Below are positions 44,701-56,449 of a stretch of 64,000 bases of DNA, in pieces. Both the position numbers and the translations under genes were made by a program. The notes beneath the pieces are model-generated. The model was not told the DNA's origin and made no database searches. It saw only the letters and a list, made by a program, of their open reading frames with translations. How positions within the stretch are numbered: position 1 is the first letter of the stretch; each line of letters begins with the position of its first letter. The DNA is from Watersipora subatra (lineage: Eukaryota > Bryozoa > Gymnolaemata > Cheilostomatida > Watersiporidae): assembly GCF_963576615.1 (NCBI RefSeq), contig NC_088716.1, forward strand, positions 3,224,001 to 3,288,000. Reading direction: 5' to 3'.

Positions 44701-46327
44701 TTCAGCTCCATCTGTTTTTTCACTCTTTCTTTTATTTCCCGAAAAGTTGGAATAGAACTTTTTGGTCTATCAATCACTGAAGAGATTTCATTATTTCCAC
44801 TGCTGGATGCACTTTTACCTGTAACAAAATTAGATACATGATTTTATCTTTTTATCAGTTCTTTTAAGTTACCATTACTCCTATTGTTGCCTTTATCAGA
44901 TGTTTTATCAAAGGCTGTATTGCGAGGGCTTGCGCCGATGTTTAATGTGGTCATCATCTACAAACGACCTTGAAAATGCAATGACCTTCATTCGCTTCTA
45001 CTGTTTAAAACCATTTTCGCAAATTCCCTTCAAGATAAGTTTTTTGGACATCTGCACTTTTTTGGATGTTGCACATTCAATGATTTTGCCCTTAAAATTC
45101 TTGAATCAGTTAAATGATATAGAATTATCAATTGTTGAATTGGTAAAAGGGTGAAGGGTGTCAGGATGGTCAACCATGGGGTTGGTGGTTTGAGCCCTGC
45201 TTAATGCCAATCTGACAAAAAGCTCTCAGCAAGCTTTCAACCCTAAATTGCTGGGTCTTTTGGATCTAGGCCTTATCTTAGAGGCCCCGTGTACCACACT
45301 GACAACTTGGGCACGTTAAAGATCCACCTCTGTCCTTCGCACATTGGACAAGTGAAATGTCTACCTGGTTCTGTCAGACTGGACGTGTTGCAAAAATGTA
45401 TCCCTTCAGGTTAATCTGACAATTTCAGAAAAAGCCCTTGATAAGTATTAGGACCACCCAAGGTAGCTTATAAAAACCTAGTCCTGGTGGTGTGTTTCTC
45501 CACTAGAGAACACTACCAAGCATTGTCACCACATGACAGAAGCATGCCATTATATTTTGAAATTGATTTGGTCCTAAATATTCCAAGACTTTCATTAATC
45601 AAATATAAACTACATTGTTTTCTAATACTTGTTAGTAATACTACTACAACAACTATTGTTAACATCATTACAGCCAATCGCTATCTAGTTTAGTACTCTA
45701 TCATCCAATTAAAAGTTGTGTTACAAGGAGAGAAAAATGCTAACCTTTCACAACTGCTGATTGAATTCTGCGGAACTTTCCAACTCTTCTGCTCACTTGT
45801 CGTTCTCCATAGAGAAACATGGGTTTATCTCCTCCTTCTTCTTCCGTTTCAAAGTTTTCCGTGTCGCCTCCGAGAAAACCTACATCAACCTAACAGCTGT
45901 GGCATCATGAGAAGGAAGGCGGTTTTTGTTTTTCTGACATAGTTCTTGTCAGTTAAGACAATGTAAAGCAGTAGTTGATATTTTATTTGCTTTTTAGTTG
46001 TCTCGTATCGAGTTTATTAATTAATGTCAAATGGCATCATTCAATAGAAGCATATAATAATTAATATATTATAATAATAATATAATAATAGAAATATATT
46101 CTATAGAAACAGGCAAAAACTTTGTCAACTGGTTCTATTGGTAGAGTGTGAGCTTTGCGTATGGCTTACCCTGTATGGCTACAATCTTTCCACTACTAGC
46201 CTCTATATGATCCAAGGTTATTCTGGTGAGACGAATGTCATTGTTGACAAGTCGCATCGTATGCAGCTTCTGGCGCTCAAGAATCTGGATCTGTTTATCA
46301 AGGCGCCCGGACTCGATGCCATTGATT
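41206..46327 (-). CDS. Unidentified multi-exon gene, charged coiled-coil-like protein (5' end not found)
   Basis: Four exons join in phase on the minus strand: 46327-46170, 45879-45745, 44818-44572 and 41764-41206 (about 366 codons). The first exon reads GIESGRLDKQIQILERQKLH then TMRLVNNDIRLTRITLDHIE, a likely coiled coil. The next has an acidic run ETEEEGGDKP and RRVGKFRRIQSAVVKG. The third has SSIPTFREIKERVKKQMELN and DWDPNTEPPYEGD. The last is Lys/Arg/Glu-rich and ends QEQVDLDW. There are no membrane segments or signal peptide. The style fits a ciliary or cytoskeletal accessory protein, but that is only an impression. The upstream exon must end in phase 2; I did not find it. The gene is tail to tail with cry. 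Confidence 0.7.
42125..42507. repeat. 19-bp minisatellite (ggggtgtgtcactactcta)n
   Basis: About 20 units, almost identical (occasional gga for ggg), in the intron of the minus-strand gene. Confidence 0.97.
42546..42760. mobile_element. MITE family B, fragment
   Basis: Starts TACCACAAAACCTCTATTTG and contains the family B gagcgctactatgggagaag unit twice, then the inner gacattct...ctttacgaacc segment shared with 24060-24100. The right end was not found. Confidence 0.6.
42761..43315. other. Intron sequence of the unidentified minus-strand gene
   Basis: The first part continues with sequence related to the family B element at 24039; the rest is unassigned. Confidence 0.4.
43316..43555. repeat. 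31-bp tandem repeat, about eight copies
   Basis: Units of gtacatctatttatacaaca + acttcatgcga with point differences. Confidence 0.92.
44029..44282. repeat. 37-bp tandem repeat, about six copies, ending in a small palindrome
   Basis: Units of cctacaactatggagtcagt + cagcaagcattacatgt. The array ends at 44270-44297 in ctactactattatagtagtagg, a short hairpin. The long plus ORFs over it (43751-44299, 44004-44354) are repeat-driven. Confidence 0.92.
44572..44818 (-). CDS. Unidentified minus-strand gene, exon before last
   Basis: 247 nt between ttgttacag and a gtaaaa donor. Encodes KSASSGNNEISSVIDRPKSS then PTFREIKERVKKQMELNPDW and QRQKVIAAWASDERLSS. The frame would stop six bases into the intron, so the donor is chosen by phase. 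Confidence 0.72.
45150..45500 (+). mobile_element. SINE with tRNA-like head and conserved central domain
   Basis: A-box/B-box-like head (ggtcaaccatggggttggtg, then gtttgagccc), central gggcacgttaaagatccacc, a motif seen in metazoan-wide SINE central domains, then a tail to about 45500. Lies in an intron, antisense to the host gene. Confidence 0.6.
45745..45879 (-). CDS. Unidentified minus-strand gene, second recognised exon
   Basis: 135 nt between ttgatgtag and gttagc. Encodes FLGGDTENFETEEEGGDKPM, FLYGERQVSRRVGKFRRIQS. Phases match on both sides. An alternative acceptor nine bases upstream (ctgttag) would need a different phase. Confidence 0.68.
46170..46327 (-). CDS. Unidentified minus-strand gene, first recognised exon (coiled coil)
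   Basis: 158 nt ending at a gtaagc donor. The acceptor may be atgtgtag (exon from 46327) or aaatgtag (exon from 46381); both need a phase 2 upstream exon. Encodes RLDKQIQILERQKLHTMRLV, NNDIRLTRITLDHIE, an amphipathic heptad-like stretch. Confidence 0.65.
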
Positions 46328-46381
46328 CTACACATATAGACGTCATACTTCATATCAAAATTGGTTGAATGAACTAAACAT

Positions 46382-48180
46382 CTACATTTGTGTGAAGTCA
46401 GTGTTGGGTCCAAAAACACTATAAAAAGAAAATAAATCTCCATCTTAGATTTGCTGTTGATTATTTATCCATTTTGTTACTCTTGTTATTACTGTTGTAC
46501 AACTAATAAAATTTAGCTTATATAAAAAAATTCATGTTGGACTTGAGTGACCTCTATCATATACCTAATCATTTATAAAACCCTTAAAAAAGAAAAATTG
46601 AAAAACTGTAAAGCAATAATAAAACTAGTACACTTACATTAAATTTGTACCGTGATAACAGTTAAGTGTGGGTTACTCTGCTATTGCCTTGGTAATTGTT
46701 TAGCACAGAAAGTGGTATGTAATCTATTGTTGTGGTAGTTATTCCAAGAGTCAAGGTTGTAAGTGCTATTACCAAATATATGATGTTTGATAAATGACAA
46801 ATGATATATAATCTACGGGCACCGATGCCTTGGCTTATGCTAGTCTTTGATTCACATTTCACACCACAATAAGGTTAGACAAATAGGAAGCAGTAGCAGA
46901 GCAATTGGAACGAGTTTCAAGTCTAAATGGCATGTGTTCCAAGGCTACTCGGTAACAAATATATGAAGTTAAACAGCGAGATAAACAATTAGGAAACTGA
47001 GACTATACAAATAGGGATTGAAATTGAACAAAGTTATTGATGATAATATAATCTATAACAAATGATAGGAGTAGTGAGTCTCTCTCATATGAATTGTTAG
47101 TATGGCGTATTTGTAAATAGTGATTGCTTCGCCAATTGAGAAATTGTAGAACACAAGATGATACGAGTTGAGTCAATAACAATGCAGGAGACTGCCTCAA
47201 TACACCCGAAGTTTCATGTTGGATCCACCCTCTAGCCTTGTTTGTTTCATTTTCCACTTTTTTTAAAATAATTTTTGTATTCAAATATAAAAGGCGATAG
47301 AAACGAACATCACACGCTAAACCTGTTCAACTTTAATATCAGAAATATGATAAATGGATCCCATTCGCATTAGTATTAAATTTACAATTTCATCCACTGC
47401 AAGACCTGTTTATACCAAAGGCTAAAAAAGACCGAAATCACAGGGTAGTAGCGAAAATATGATCAAAACTTACCCAGTGAGATATGAAAACAATACTCGG
47501 GTGTAAATTCATTTGATTAGACATTGCTGTTGTGCTGTTTCATTCATAGCGACAGCTAGCGAGGCATTAGAGGCAGATATTGTTAATGAGCTTGGATCAT
47601 TCTAAGACATGCTGCCTGATTTTTAACTTGATGCCTTACCAAGTATTTAGGTATTTCTCAACTTTGCTTTCATCACCTTTGAAGGGTGAACGGTTTACTT
47701 TGAGAAACAAAAAAAATGCTCCTCACTGTAAATAGTAAAATGTTACAAACTTTAACATCGGCTCATCAAAAATACACCGCTGCCAGCTGGAGTGAAAAAA
47801 ATTAAACAAGACAGCAGATCCATGAGTCAGTAATTAGGGAGAAGTGTAATATTTCATCTATTTCCATCTCATTCATTGTTTGTATACCAGACATTGTAGG
47901 ATTGCTCTTGATAGATGTCAGAGAGAATTTGATTCACAATCCAACCCTCTCACAAAAACTCCATCAGTTCAGCGTGAAAGTGTTTTTTATCAGAGTGTAA
48001 ACTCATCTACTGTTTGATGTCCCGGTGTACAGCTCAGACTGATATGTGCTCCAAGGACTATAGTGAGTGCCAATATTATTTTCCTAACTTTACAGAAGGT
48101 CACAGAGATGTGGAGAACAGATGAACAAGATAGTGGTTATTTACAGTATCAGATTATTTGTTGAAGCATTCAATACCGAT
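46382..48180. other. Non-coding stretch upstream of the coiled-coil gene
   Basis: No exon, array or transposon ends recognised. The minus ORF at 47003-47284 is not supported by splice signals. Confidence 0.35.
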
Positions 48181-48450
48181 TCCCCTTAGAAAGGGAGGCT
48201 ATTCTTTTCCCTGTTTCATCTCTCTCCTTTCATTTCACTCCTTTTCCGTTGTCCTTCAATCTCACTTCTTTCTTCTCATGATGATTTCTTTTCTGATGAT
48301 GTCACCTCTTTTCTCCTTTCACCTCTAACCCTCCCGTTTTCCACTCACTCTTCTACGCTTCTCACCTCTCCTTTCACATATACATGCCCCTCTTATCCTC
48401 CCACCAACCCTTACGCCTCTTCCTTTCCTATTACTCTAGCAACTCACTTT
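48181..48450. repeat. Pyrimidine-rich low-complexity tract
   Basis: About 270 bp dominated by C and T on the plus strand (ctctctcctttcatttcact, cacctctcctttcacat). Purine-rich on the minus strand; possible triplex-forming tract. Confidence 0.7.
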
Positions 48451-49240
48451 TTTGACCAGGTGCCTGTGTATGTGTTTATCCGTCTGCGGCTAAAAGACAA
48501 CAGTTTTGCCTTGCTAGGCATAGCTGTTAGCTTCAAGTAGCTGGCCGCTAGCATTCCCATAAGAAGGTTTATAAGATTATGGAAGCTTTACAAACGTTAA
48601 GTATATTCATCTACCCTAATGCACTATTGTTTACACCGACATTGTCTCTGTCGCATAGATCAAATGGTCATATATACGGTCATCCGAACTTAGGCCATGC
48701 CTCACACAGTAGGTTCTCAGTCTATCAAACCAGTTCGAAAAACTATACACATGATAGATCCATCATGCAATCTGTAAAAAAGTCCAAAATGTCACGCATC
48801 TTTGTAAAGTTTTTAGAAAATTCAGTGTGTCTTTTACATATTTCACTGAATGCAGGGACCATTTTAGAAAAAGTTGAATTTAGAGTTCTGAGGCTATGTT
48901 AGTCGCATTGTATGAAGATAAATACACAGAGAGCATATCTATTCATTAACCTATTTATAAGATTCAATGCTGCCGAGGCAGCACACTCATATATTTCTCA
49001 TTTGTTTTGTTGTTTTTATGTCGAGCACACAGGAGTGTGCCATAATAAAACAGTAATCGAGAATCTAAGAAGCTCATTGAGTTCCTTTAGAGGAACACTG
49101 AAATGTGAGGTGGGCGACGAGCTTGAAAGGGCTTAGAAGAGGAGAGGGGTGGCAGAGAGAACGAGTCTCGACTCTTATATTGTATTTATACTATTAAGTT
49201 TATCAAATGCAAAAAGCAAACAGATGATTTTACTATGAGT
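48451..49240. other. Non-coding stretch
   Basis: Nothing recognised. The plus ORFs 48579-48902 and 48912-49136 lack splice or start support. Confidence 0.35.
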
Positions 49241-49355
49241 CTAGTAGCCAAGTTATTGACCTATTAGTGTTTAGTAGCCAAGTTATTGACCTATCAGTGT
49301 TTAGTAGCCAAGTTATTGACCTATCAGTGTTTAGTAGCCAAATTATTGACCTATC
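49241..49355. repeat. 30-bp direct repeat, four copies
   Basis: Units of tagtagccaagttattgacc + tatcagtgtt. Confidence 0.92.
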
Positions 49356-49939
49356 AGTTTCTCATTCAATGAATGCTTTAATCAGCCATTCCAGGATTTT
49401 GGTAAAGTCAAAGTTTAGAGTTTTCTCCACATATCGACATAGACATAGAGTAGAGGTTTGAATAACTGATGTTTGTTGATAAGTTAGTTGATAAGAGTTA
49501 TCATCTTGTAAGAAAAGAAAACTCTCACCAAGGCTGTTGCATGGTTACACAAATATGCGTTTTAGCTACATTTATTTTGTGATTACAGCCAACATATGCT
49601 TAACACAGCTTTTATATTAATTATTATATCTCTTTCACAAAGTTTTGCATAAAGCAATGCAATTAAATATAATATATTACATGTATCTAGGCCTAGCAAA
49701 TATTGTCATTAGAATCTGCAGAAACATTAATTGGAATAGGGTTTACTCACTCGTGTGAAGATAGTAATAAGAATGGATATTAATACAGCCAGAAATAGAC
49801 AAACTATAAAAGCCATATAACTAAATATATCTGCTAAAGTAATTAAAACATTTTTGAATTTTCAGCCGCGTTAGTAAATGCTATACAAGTCATAGCGATG
49901 ATATTGAACATTCTTATATCTATATTTCAGCACAAATAC

Positions 49940-50475
49940 TCTAGAGAAAGTAATACTAGAGAATATTAGAGAATACTAGAGAATACTAGATAATACTAGA
50001 GAATACTAGAGAATATTAGAGAATATTCGAGAATACTAAGGAATACTAGAGAATACTAGAGAATATTAGAGAATACTAGAGAATATTAGAGAATACTAAA
50101 GAATACTAGAGAATATTAGAGAACACTAGAGAATACTGGAGAATACTGGAGAATACTAGAGAATATTAAAGGATACTAGAGAATATTAGAGAATAATAGA
50201 AAATATTATAGAATACTAGAGAATACTAGAGAATACTAAAGAATATTAGAGAATACTAGAGAATACTAGAGAATATTAGAGAATACTAGAGAATACTAAA
50301 GAATACTAGAGAATATTAGAGAATACTAGAGAATACTAGAGAATGCTAGAGAATACTAGAGAATATTAGAGAATATTAGAGAATACTAGAGAATGCTAGA
50401 GAAGATTAGAGAATACTAGAGAATATTAGAGAATACTAGAGAATACTAGAAAGTAATACTAGAGAATACTAGAGA
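49940..50475. repeat. 10-bp minisatellite (gaatactaga)n
   Basis: About 53 units, alternating tact/tatt variants, with agtaat insertions at both edges. 10 bp is about one helical turn. Confidence 0.97.
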
Positions 50476-50777
50476 ATACTAAAAAGTAATACTAGAGAAG
50501 GTACTTTGCTATTGTCACAAAGCATTTGGTTCACAGAGAGTGATGGATGGCAGATAATATACCGTATTTATCCTTTAAGTTCAATAGCCTTAAATCTTCA
50601 GACAAACAAAACCAATCAATACTTCAATATTGGTTTAGCGAATTGTCTCTCTACAAACAAAACAGCTAAGTCTGCCTTTTATATACATGGTGAATACTGA
50701 TGTACTACACCAACCCACCTACTTACTGTCTATCTATAAACCCGCCTGTCCGCTATGGTGACTCCTGACCAACATAC

Positions 50778-50870
50778 CTGTAGGCTTTCTGCATACGCAG
50801 TGAGTTGTAGCCTGGCACCTCGGATGAAGGCATCAGTATTAGGTTCCTTCTCAGATCTGAAGCCTTCAGG
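50778..50870 (-). CDS. Coding exon of an unidentified minus-strand gene
   Basis: 93 nt, 31 codons, between aaatttag and gtatgt, phase 0 on both sides. Encodes PEGFRSEKEPNTDAFIRGAR, LQLTAYAESLQ. Protein-like composition and intact splice sites. It may belong with 51656-51751. Joining directly to 46327 is excluded by phase, so an exon is missing or this is a different gene. Confidence 0.6.
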
Positions 50871-51655
50871 CTAAATTTGAAAAGATTCAACAGGTGATGA
50901 CTCGAGGGGGAGTGAAATATAACGAGTACATGCTGCCTACATGCTGCCGAAGTAAAGCATCAAATACTCTCTGATGATAAGAGAAGTGTATCTAAGAGAC
51001 GGTGTTTGTACTAAACATATTTGGTTTGGTTGAGCTTATGTACAGTTCCTTAGTTGTAATAAGTACCACATAGTTTACATAATATATTAGATATATATAC
51101 CTCAACACCGTATAACATTGTCTACGAACCAGTTTTAAATTAAAGAATATCATCCAATACAATCTCGTAGTTACGTAAAGATATCACACTTTCTCTTTCG
51201 ATAAGATTATTGGGAAGTCGAGGTGAGCTTTTGCGGAGCTCTATGTAGAGGTTGTTACTTACCGCAGCTGCTAGAATGTCGATCAGCAGGGTATACAGTG
51301 CCAAAGAAAGTGAGCAATTTGAATGAACAGAGAGAGTGTATTTCTAGCCACTACTTGTAACACTTCACCCCCTTTGTTTCTTTTTTAAACTCTTTTCTCT
51401 TTTTCAATTCATTGCATAATATACTGCAATAACTGCAACAAAACCTTGTTTACACTTGATGTGTCAAAACATAAAACGCGCTTAATCATACCGTACCTAA
51501 ACGGAGACTCCATCGCGCGTCAGCAATAACTCACTGCCACGGGTTGGCCTGGCCGGTGTTGAATGTAGCTATTTCTCTAACGTGTCCTTCACCACTTATA
51601 TGAGCACAGTTAAAGAGTTATAGACACTTATACCCAAGGCCTCTCGCACACCTAC

Positions 51656-51751
51656 TATTTGCTCAGTCATATCTATAACTTGTTTGCAATTCATTCCGTC
51701 GTGTAAGAACAGAGTATCAAGTGGTTTAATATATCGCCGCTTCGTCTCAGC
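51656..51751 (-). CDS. Coding exon of an unidentified minus-strand gene
   Basis: 96 nt, 32 codons, between gatgcttag and gtaggt, phase 0 on both sides. Encodes AETKRRYIKPLDTLFLHDGM, NCKQVIDMTEQI. Joins in phase to 50870-50778. I do not recognise the family. Confidence 0.6.
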
Positions 51752-52039
51752 CTAAGCATCAAAAAAGGCAAACATGAGATAATGGGAAAATGAAATCTTT
51801 CTAATTGCTGTTCATAACGCAAATCACACTCGGTAACATAGAGCCATTAAAGGTTTCTGACAGCTTTATTGGTTTAAAATCAAACAATCATGATGTGTAT
51901 AATTGCTAAGGCGAGATGAGTGAGAAGATTTAATTTACTTAGGGGAGACGCATAGCTTTAGGTGTTCTTTGTCATTGATACCGTCTTTTTAATAAAAGCA
52001 ATGGGAGAAAATACTTCGGAAGACAGTACCTGTCTGTTG

Positions 52040-52620
52040 TACGTAATCGCCTGTCTGTTCGTCTGTCTGTTCGCCTGTCTGTTCGCCTATCTGTTCGCCT
52101 GTCTGTTCACCGGTCTGTTCGCCTGTTTGTTCGTCTGTCTGTTCGCCTGTCTGTTCGCCTATCTGTTCGCCCGTCTGTTCACCGGTCTGTTCGCCTGTCT
52201 GTTCACCCGTCTGTTCACCTGTCTGTTCGTCTGTCTGTTCGCCTGTCTGTTCGCCTATCTGTTCGCCTGTCTGTTCACCGGTCTGTTCGTCTGTTTGTTC
52301 GTCTGTCTGTTCGCCTGTCTGTTCGCCTATCTGTTCGCCCGTCTGTTCACCGGTCTGTTCGCCTTTCTGTTCACCCGTCTGTTCACCTGTCCGTTCGCGT
52401 GTCTGTTTTCGAGTCTGTTCGCTGGTCTGATCACCAGTCTTTTCGCTCGTCTGTTAACCTGTCTGTTCGCCTGTCTGTCCGCCTGTCTGTCCACCCGTCT
52501 ATTTGCCCGTTCGTTCACCTGTCTGTTTGCCTGTCTGTTTGCCCGTCTGTTAGTCTGTCTATTTGTCTGTCTTTTTGGCTGTATGTTTGTCTGTTAGTCT
52601 GTTTGACTTTTTCTGTTTAT
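52040..52620. repeat. 12-bp minisatellite (tgtctgttcgcc)n
   Basis: About 46 units with many tat/tgt, gcc/acc/gtc variants. The unit is four codons, so a 211-codon plus frame (51962-52597) of LFACLFAY-type tetrapeptides survives. It would be extremely hydrophobic; no promoter or splice support, so treated as repeat. Confidence 0.95.
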
Positions 52621-53329
52621 CTGTCTTGAATGATAAACCTAAACTTGTACGGACCTCAGCTTGAAGGTGTCTCAGACATTTGAATCTTATCTGTCTTCTA
52701 AACAGTAAATAGAACCACCCTATAGGCATAAGCACAAAAATAAGATACCAGAAGAGGTCTCAAGTTTAGAATGCAATATACATGTACCTAAATGATATCA
52801 ATAGAGGATAACTCCGCAATTGGCACTAATGAGTTTGGCATAGTTTTGTAATATTACATGTATTTAGGGCTTGATTATTACATATCAGAGCCTTTTGAAA
52901 CATCCGTTGAATAAACAATGTAGTGAATAGAGGGCAGCTTTATGATATTACTAATATAATTGTATCAGTTTTTAACTCTGTGGAAGCACTATAGAGTTTT
53001 GAGTATATTTATTTATAACATCAGAATACTCATTTCATTGTCATGTACAGCACACACATACACCACACATGTACAGCACACACGTACACCAGGTACAGGT
53101 CTGTGTTATACTTTTTTCCAGAATATTGTAACAGATTTATTACCGACAGTTTTCAATGTAACGGTATATAAGAAGAAGTTGTACCTAAAGCAAATAGTCA
53201 TATTTCTCAGAGAATCACATCAATGACTAGCAGCTGATAGTTCTATGACAAAGAAATGCATTAACATGTTGTACCAAATCTAATGGGAATATCTCACACA
53301 TAAAAAGCTGTTGTGTTTTATATATATTT

Positions 53330-53395
53330 TATATAACTTTATATATATATAATATATATATATTATATATAATATATATATATTATATATATATG
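53330..53395. repeat. (TA)-rich microsatellite
   Basis: Imperfect TA run with several short palindromes, at the left edge of the SINE cluster. Confidence 0.9.
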
Positions 53396-53407
53396 TGGCT
53401 GTTATTA

Positions 53408-53730
53408 GTAAGCTTACTCAAATTATCCATTGGCAATGTGCCAGGCTAAGAGCAAGTGGCAGGCAACTCTCATTACCTCTCATTGTTTTAAAGCTTTAAT
53501 ACCTGGGCAACGCCGGGTGGTACAACTAGTATATATATAGATATATACATATATAGTGTATATCTATAGATATATTTCTCAAAGTTTGTCATATGTGTAT
53601 TTGTAGGATTGATTGTCCGGCTGTAGATCTTAAAATCTTGGAATAAATATACCGTACCGAAGAATATTCGATCTCGGACCCTGCCGCTCACCAGTCTGAC
53701 GCCTTCCCCACTAGACTACAGAAATCGAAT
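53408..53730 (-). mobile_element. tRNA-derived SINE cluster, copy 1
   Basis: On the minus strand a tRNA-like head starts near 53728 (tagtctagtggggaaggcgt, then ggtccgagatcgaa), followed by ttattccaagatttt and a TA-rich run. To the left is a tail segment with ccacccggcgttgcccaggt and, at 53408-53480, aagcttactcaaattatcca. The same order recurs at 54020-54420. Confidence 0.6.
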
Positions 53731-54019
53731 TGCTACCTTGTCAATATTAGGCATTATATGAGAGCAAATACATAACCGCTTTGCGTATGATGCGGGTCAT
53801 AGCATAACGTCACAACAAGCTGTTCGCTCACACTATTAAACTGGGTAATAGCGAGCAACTCTCTCTACTTCTCATTGTTTATAAGACAAAACACTATTTT
53901 CATGGTATGTAGTTTGAAAGTTAGAATGGCAAATGTTGTTATATGTTAAATACAAATCAATTTTCTGTCCAAAGACTCTTCTATTACCTACGCCTGCTGC
54001 GTGGCACAGCTAGTACATA

Positions 54020-54178
54020 TATATCTCATAGTTTGTGTATCAGTCATTGTACATGTCCTGCTATAGCAATTTTCATATCTTGGAATAAAAAATATGTAAA
54101 GCAGAAGATTTGATCTTAGAACCTCCCGTTAACCAGCCTGCTGCCTAACCAACTTAGCCACCCGAGCTTAATAGGATC
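54020..54178 (-). mobile_element. tRNA-derived SINE cluster, copy 2
   Basis: Minus-strand head gggtggctaagttggttagg, B box ggttctaagatcaaatc, then ttattccaagatatgaaaat. About 70 percent like copy 1 by eye. Confidence 0.6.
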
Positions 54179-54279
54179 GCTAGGCGATATATGTCAGTAT
54201 ACGAGAGGGAGTACGCTACGCTTTTGGTCCCGACACAAAGGGATTGGTTAATGTCACAGAGAGGGGTAGCCTTTATTTG

Positions 54280-54415
54280 TAAGCTTACTCAAATTATCCA
54301 TTGGCAATGTGCCAGGCTAATAGCAAGTGGTAGGCAACTCTCATTACCTCTCATTGCATTGTTTTTAAGCTGATTTTTAATACCCAGGCAACGCCGGGTA
54401 GCACAGCTGGTACAT
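54280..54415 (-). mobile_element. SINE tail segment, duplicate of 53408-53530
   Basis: aagcttactcaaattatcca, ttggcaatgtgccaggctaa, acgccgggtagcacagctgg: the same segment as at 53408-53530, again next to a TA-rich run. Confidence 0.75.
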
Positions 54416-54493
54416 GTATATATCTATATAGTATATATATCTATAGTCTATATAGTATACATAGACTATAGATATATAGTACTATATAGATGT

Positions 54494-55645
<1,152 letters not shown>

Positions 55646-55655
55646 TATATATATA

Positions 55656-56194
55656 ACATCATCAGTGGATGCAAGCAGCTAGCAGGGAACGCATACACTG
55701 AGCGACATAATCATGTCGCAGGTGTTGTGTATAGAAGTCTATGTGATGAGTATGTTCTTAATAAACCACAACACTGGTGGGAAGCTCCTGGTCAGGTCAA
55801 TGAAAATGACCGCGCTAAGATCCTCTGGGACTTCTACATCCAAACTGACAAGCATGTCCTAGCAAACCGACCAGATATAGTGGTGGTAGACAAGGAGAAC
55901 AAGAGGGCTACTATAATAGATATAGCAGTACCCAATGACTACAATATAGCCAGCAAAGAAAAAGAAAAGGTAGAGAAATATCTCCCTCTTGGAGAAGAAA
56001 TTGAAAAATGCTGGAATGTAAGAACAACTGTAATCCCAGTAGTCATTGGGGCACTGGGCGCAATAACACCAGCGCATAAAATGTGGCTTGCCCAAATACC
56101 AACAACAATCAACTCAGGTGAGTTGCAGAAAAGTGCACTATTGAGAACAGCTAAGATCTTGAGGCGAGTGCTCAAACTCCCAGGTCTCTGGTAG
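55656..56194 (+). pseudogene. LINE C-terminal endonuclease domain (sense segment)
   Basis: Open from the Cys/His motif ([20 protein letters not shown]) through ANRPDIVVVDKENKRATIID and IAVPNDYN to ILRRVLKLPGLW and a TAG. The RPD...D..P arrangement is the restriction-like endonuclease signature of R2-type LINEs. A short 3' UTR (tgcggggtatccggggtgag) follows to about 56240. Frame undamaged. Confidence 0.85.
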
Positions 56195-56344
56195 GAGACC
56201 CGAGTTAGAGCAGAATTTACCACCCATGCGGGGTATCCGGGGTGAGGAAACAATTTATATATATATATAGATATATATTATATATAATATATAAATTGTA
56301 ATTTAAATTATATATATATACATATATAGATATATATATATATA

Positions 56345-56440
56345 TATATATTCATGCTACAGGCAGAACTGTTTCGGCTATTGAAGCAGTACAGCTCAAA
56401 GCTGGCAAGGGAGACAAATTCTATTGCCAACGAGAGTTGA
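56345..56440 (-). mobile_element. Second copy of the hammerhead-bearing repeat, core degraded
   Basis: ttcatgctacaggcagaact, gtttcggctattgaagc and gccaacgagagttga match 28312-28410. The CTGATGA core element is deleted here, so the ribozyme should be dead. Flanked by TA-rich sequence on both sides. Confidence 0.7.
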
Positions 56441-56449
56441 TATATACCG

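Noticed and set aside
55727-56194. Treating the endonuclease frame as a host gene
   Set aside because: It carries the RPD...IDIAVP LINE endonuclease signature and shares 83 bp with the inverted reverse-transcriptase segment.
56352-56397. Functional hammerhead beside the LINE
   Set aside because: The stems are recognisable but the CTGATGA core is deleted, so it is listed only as a decayed copy.
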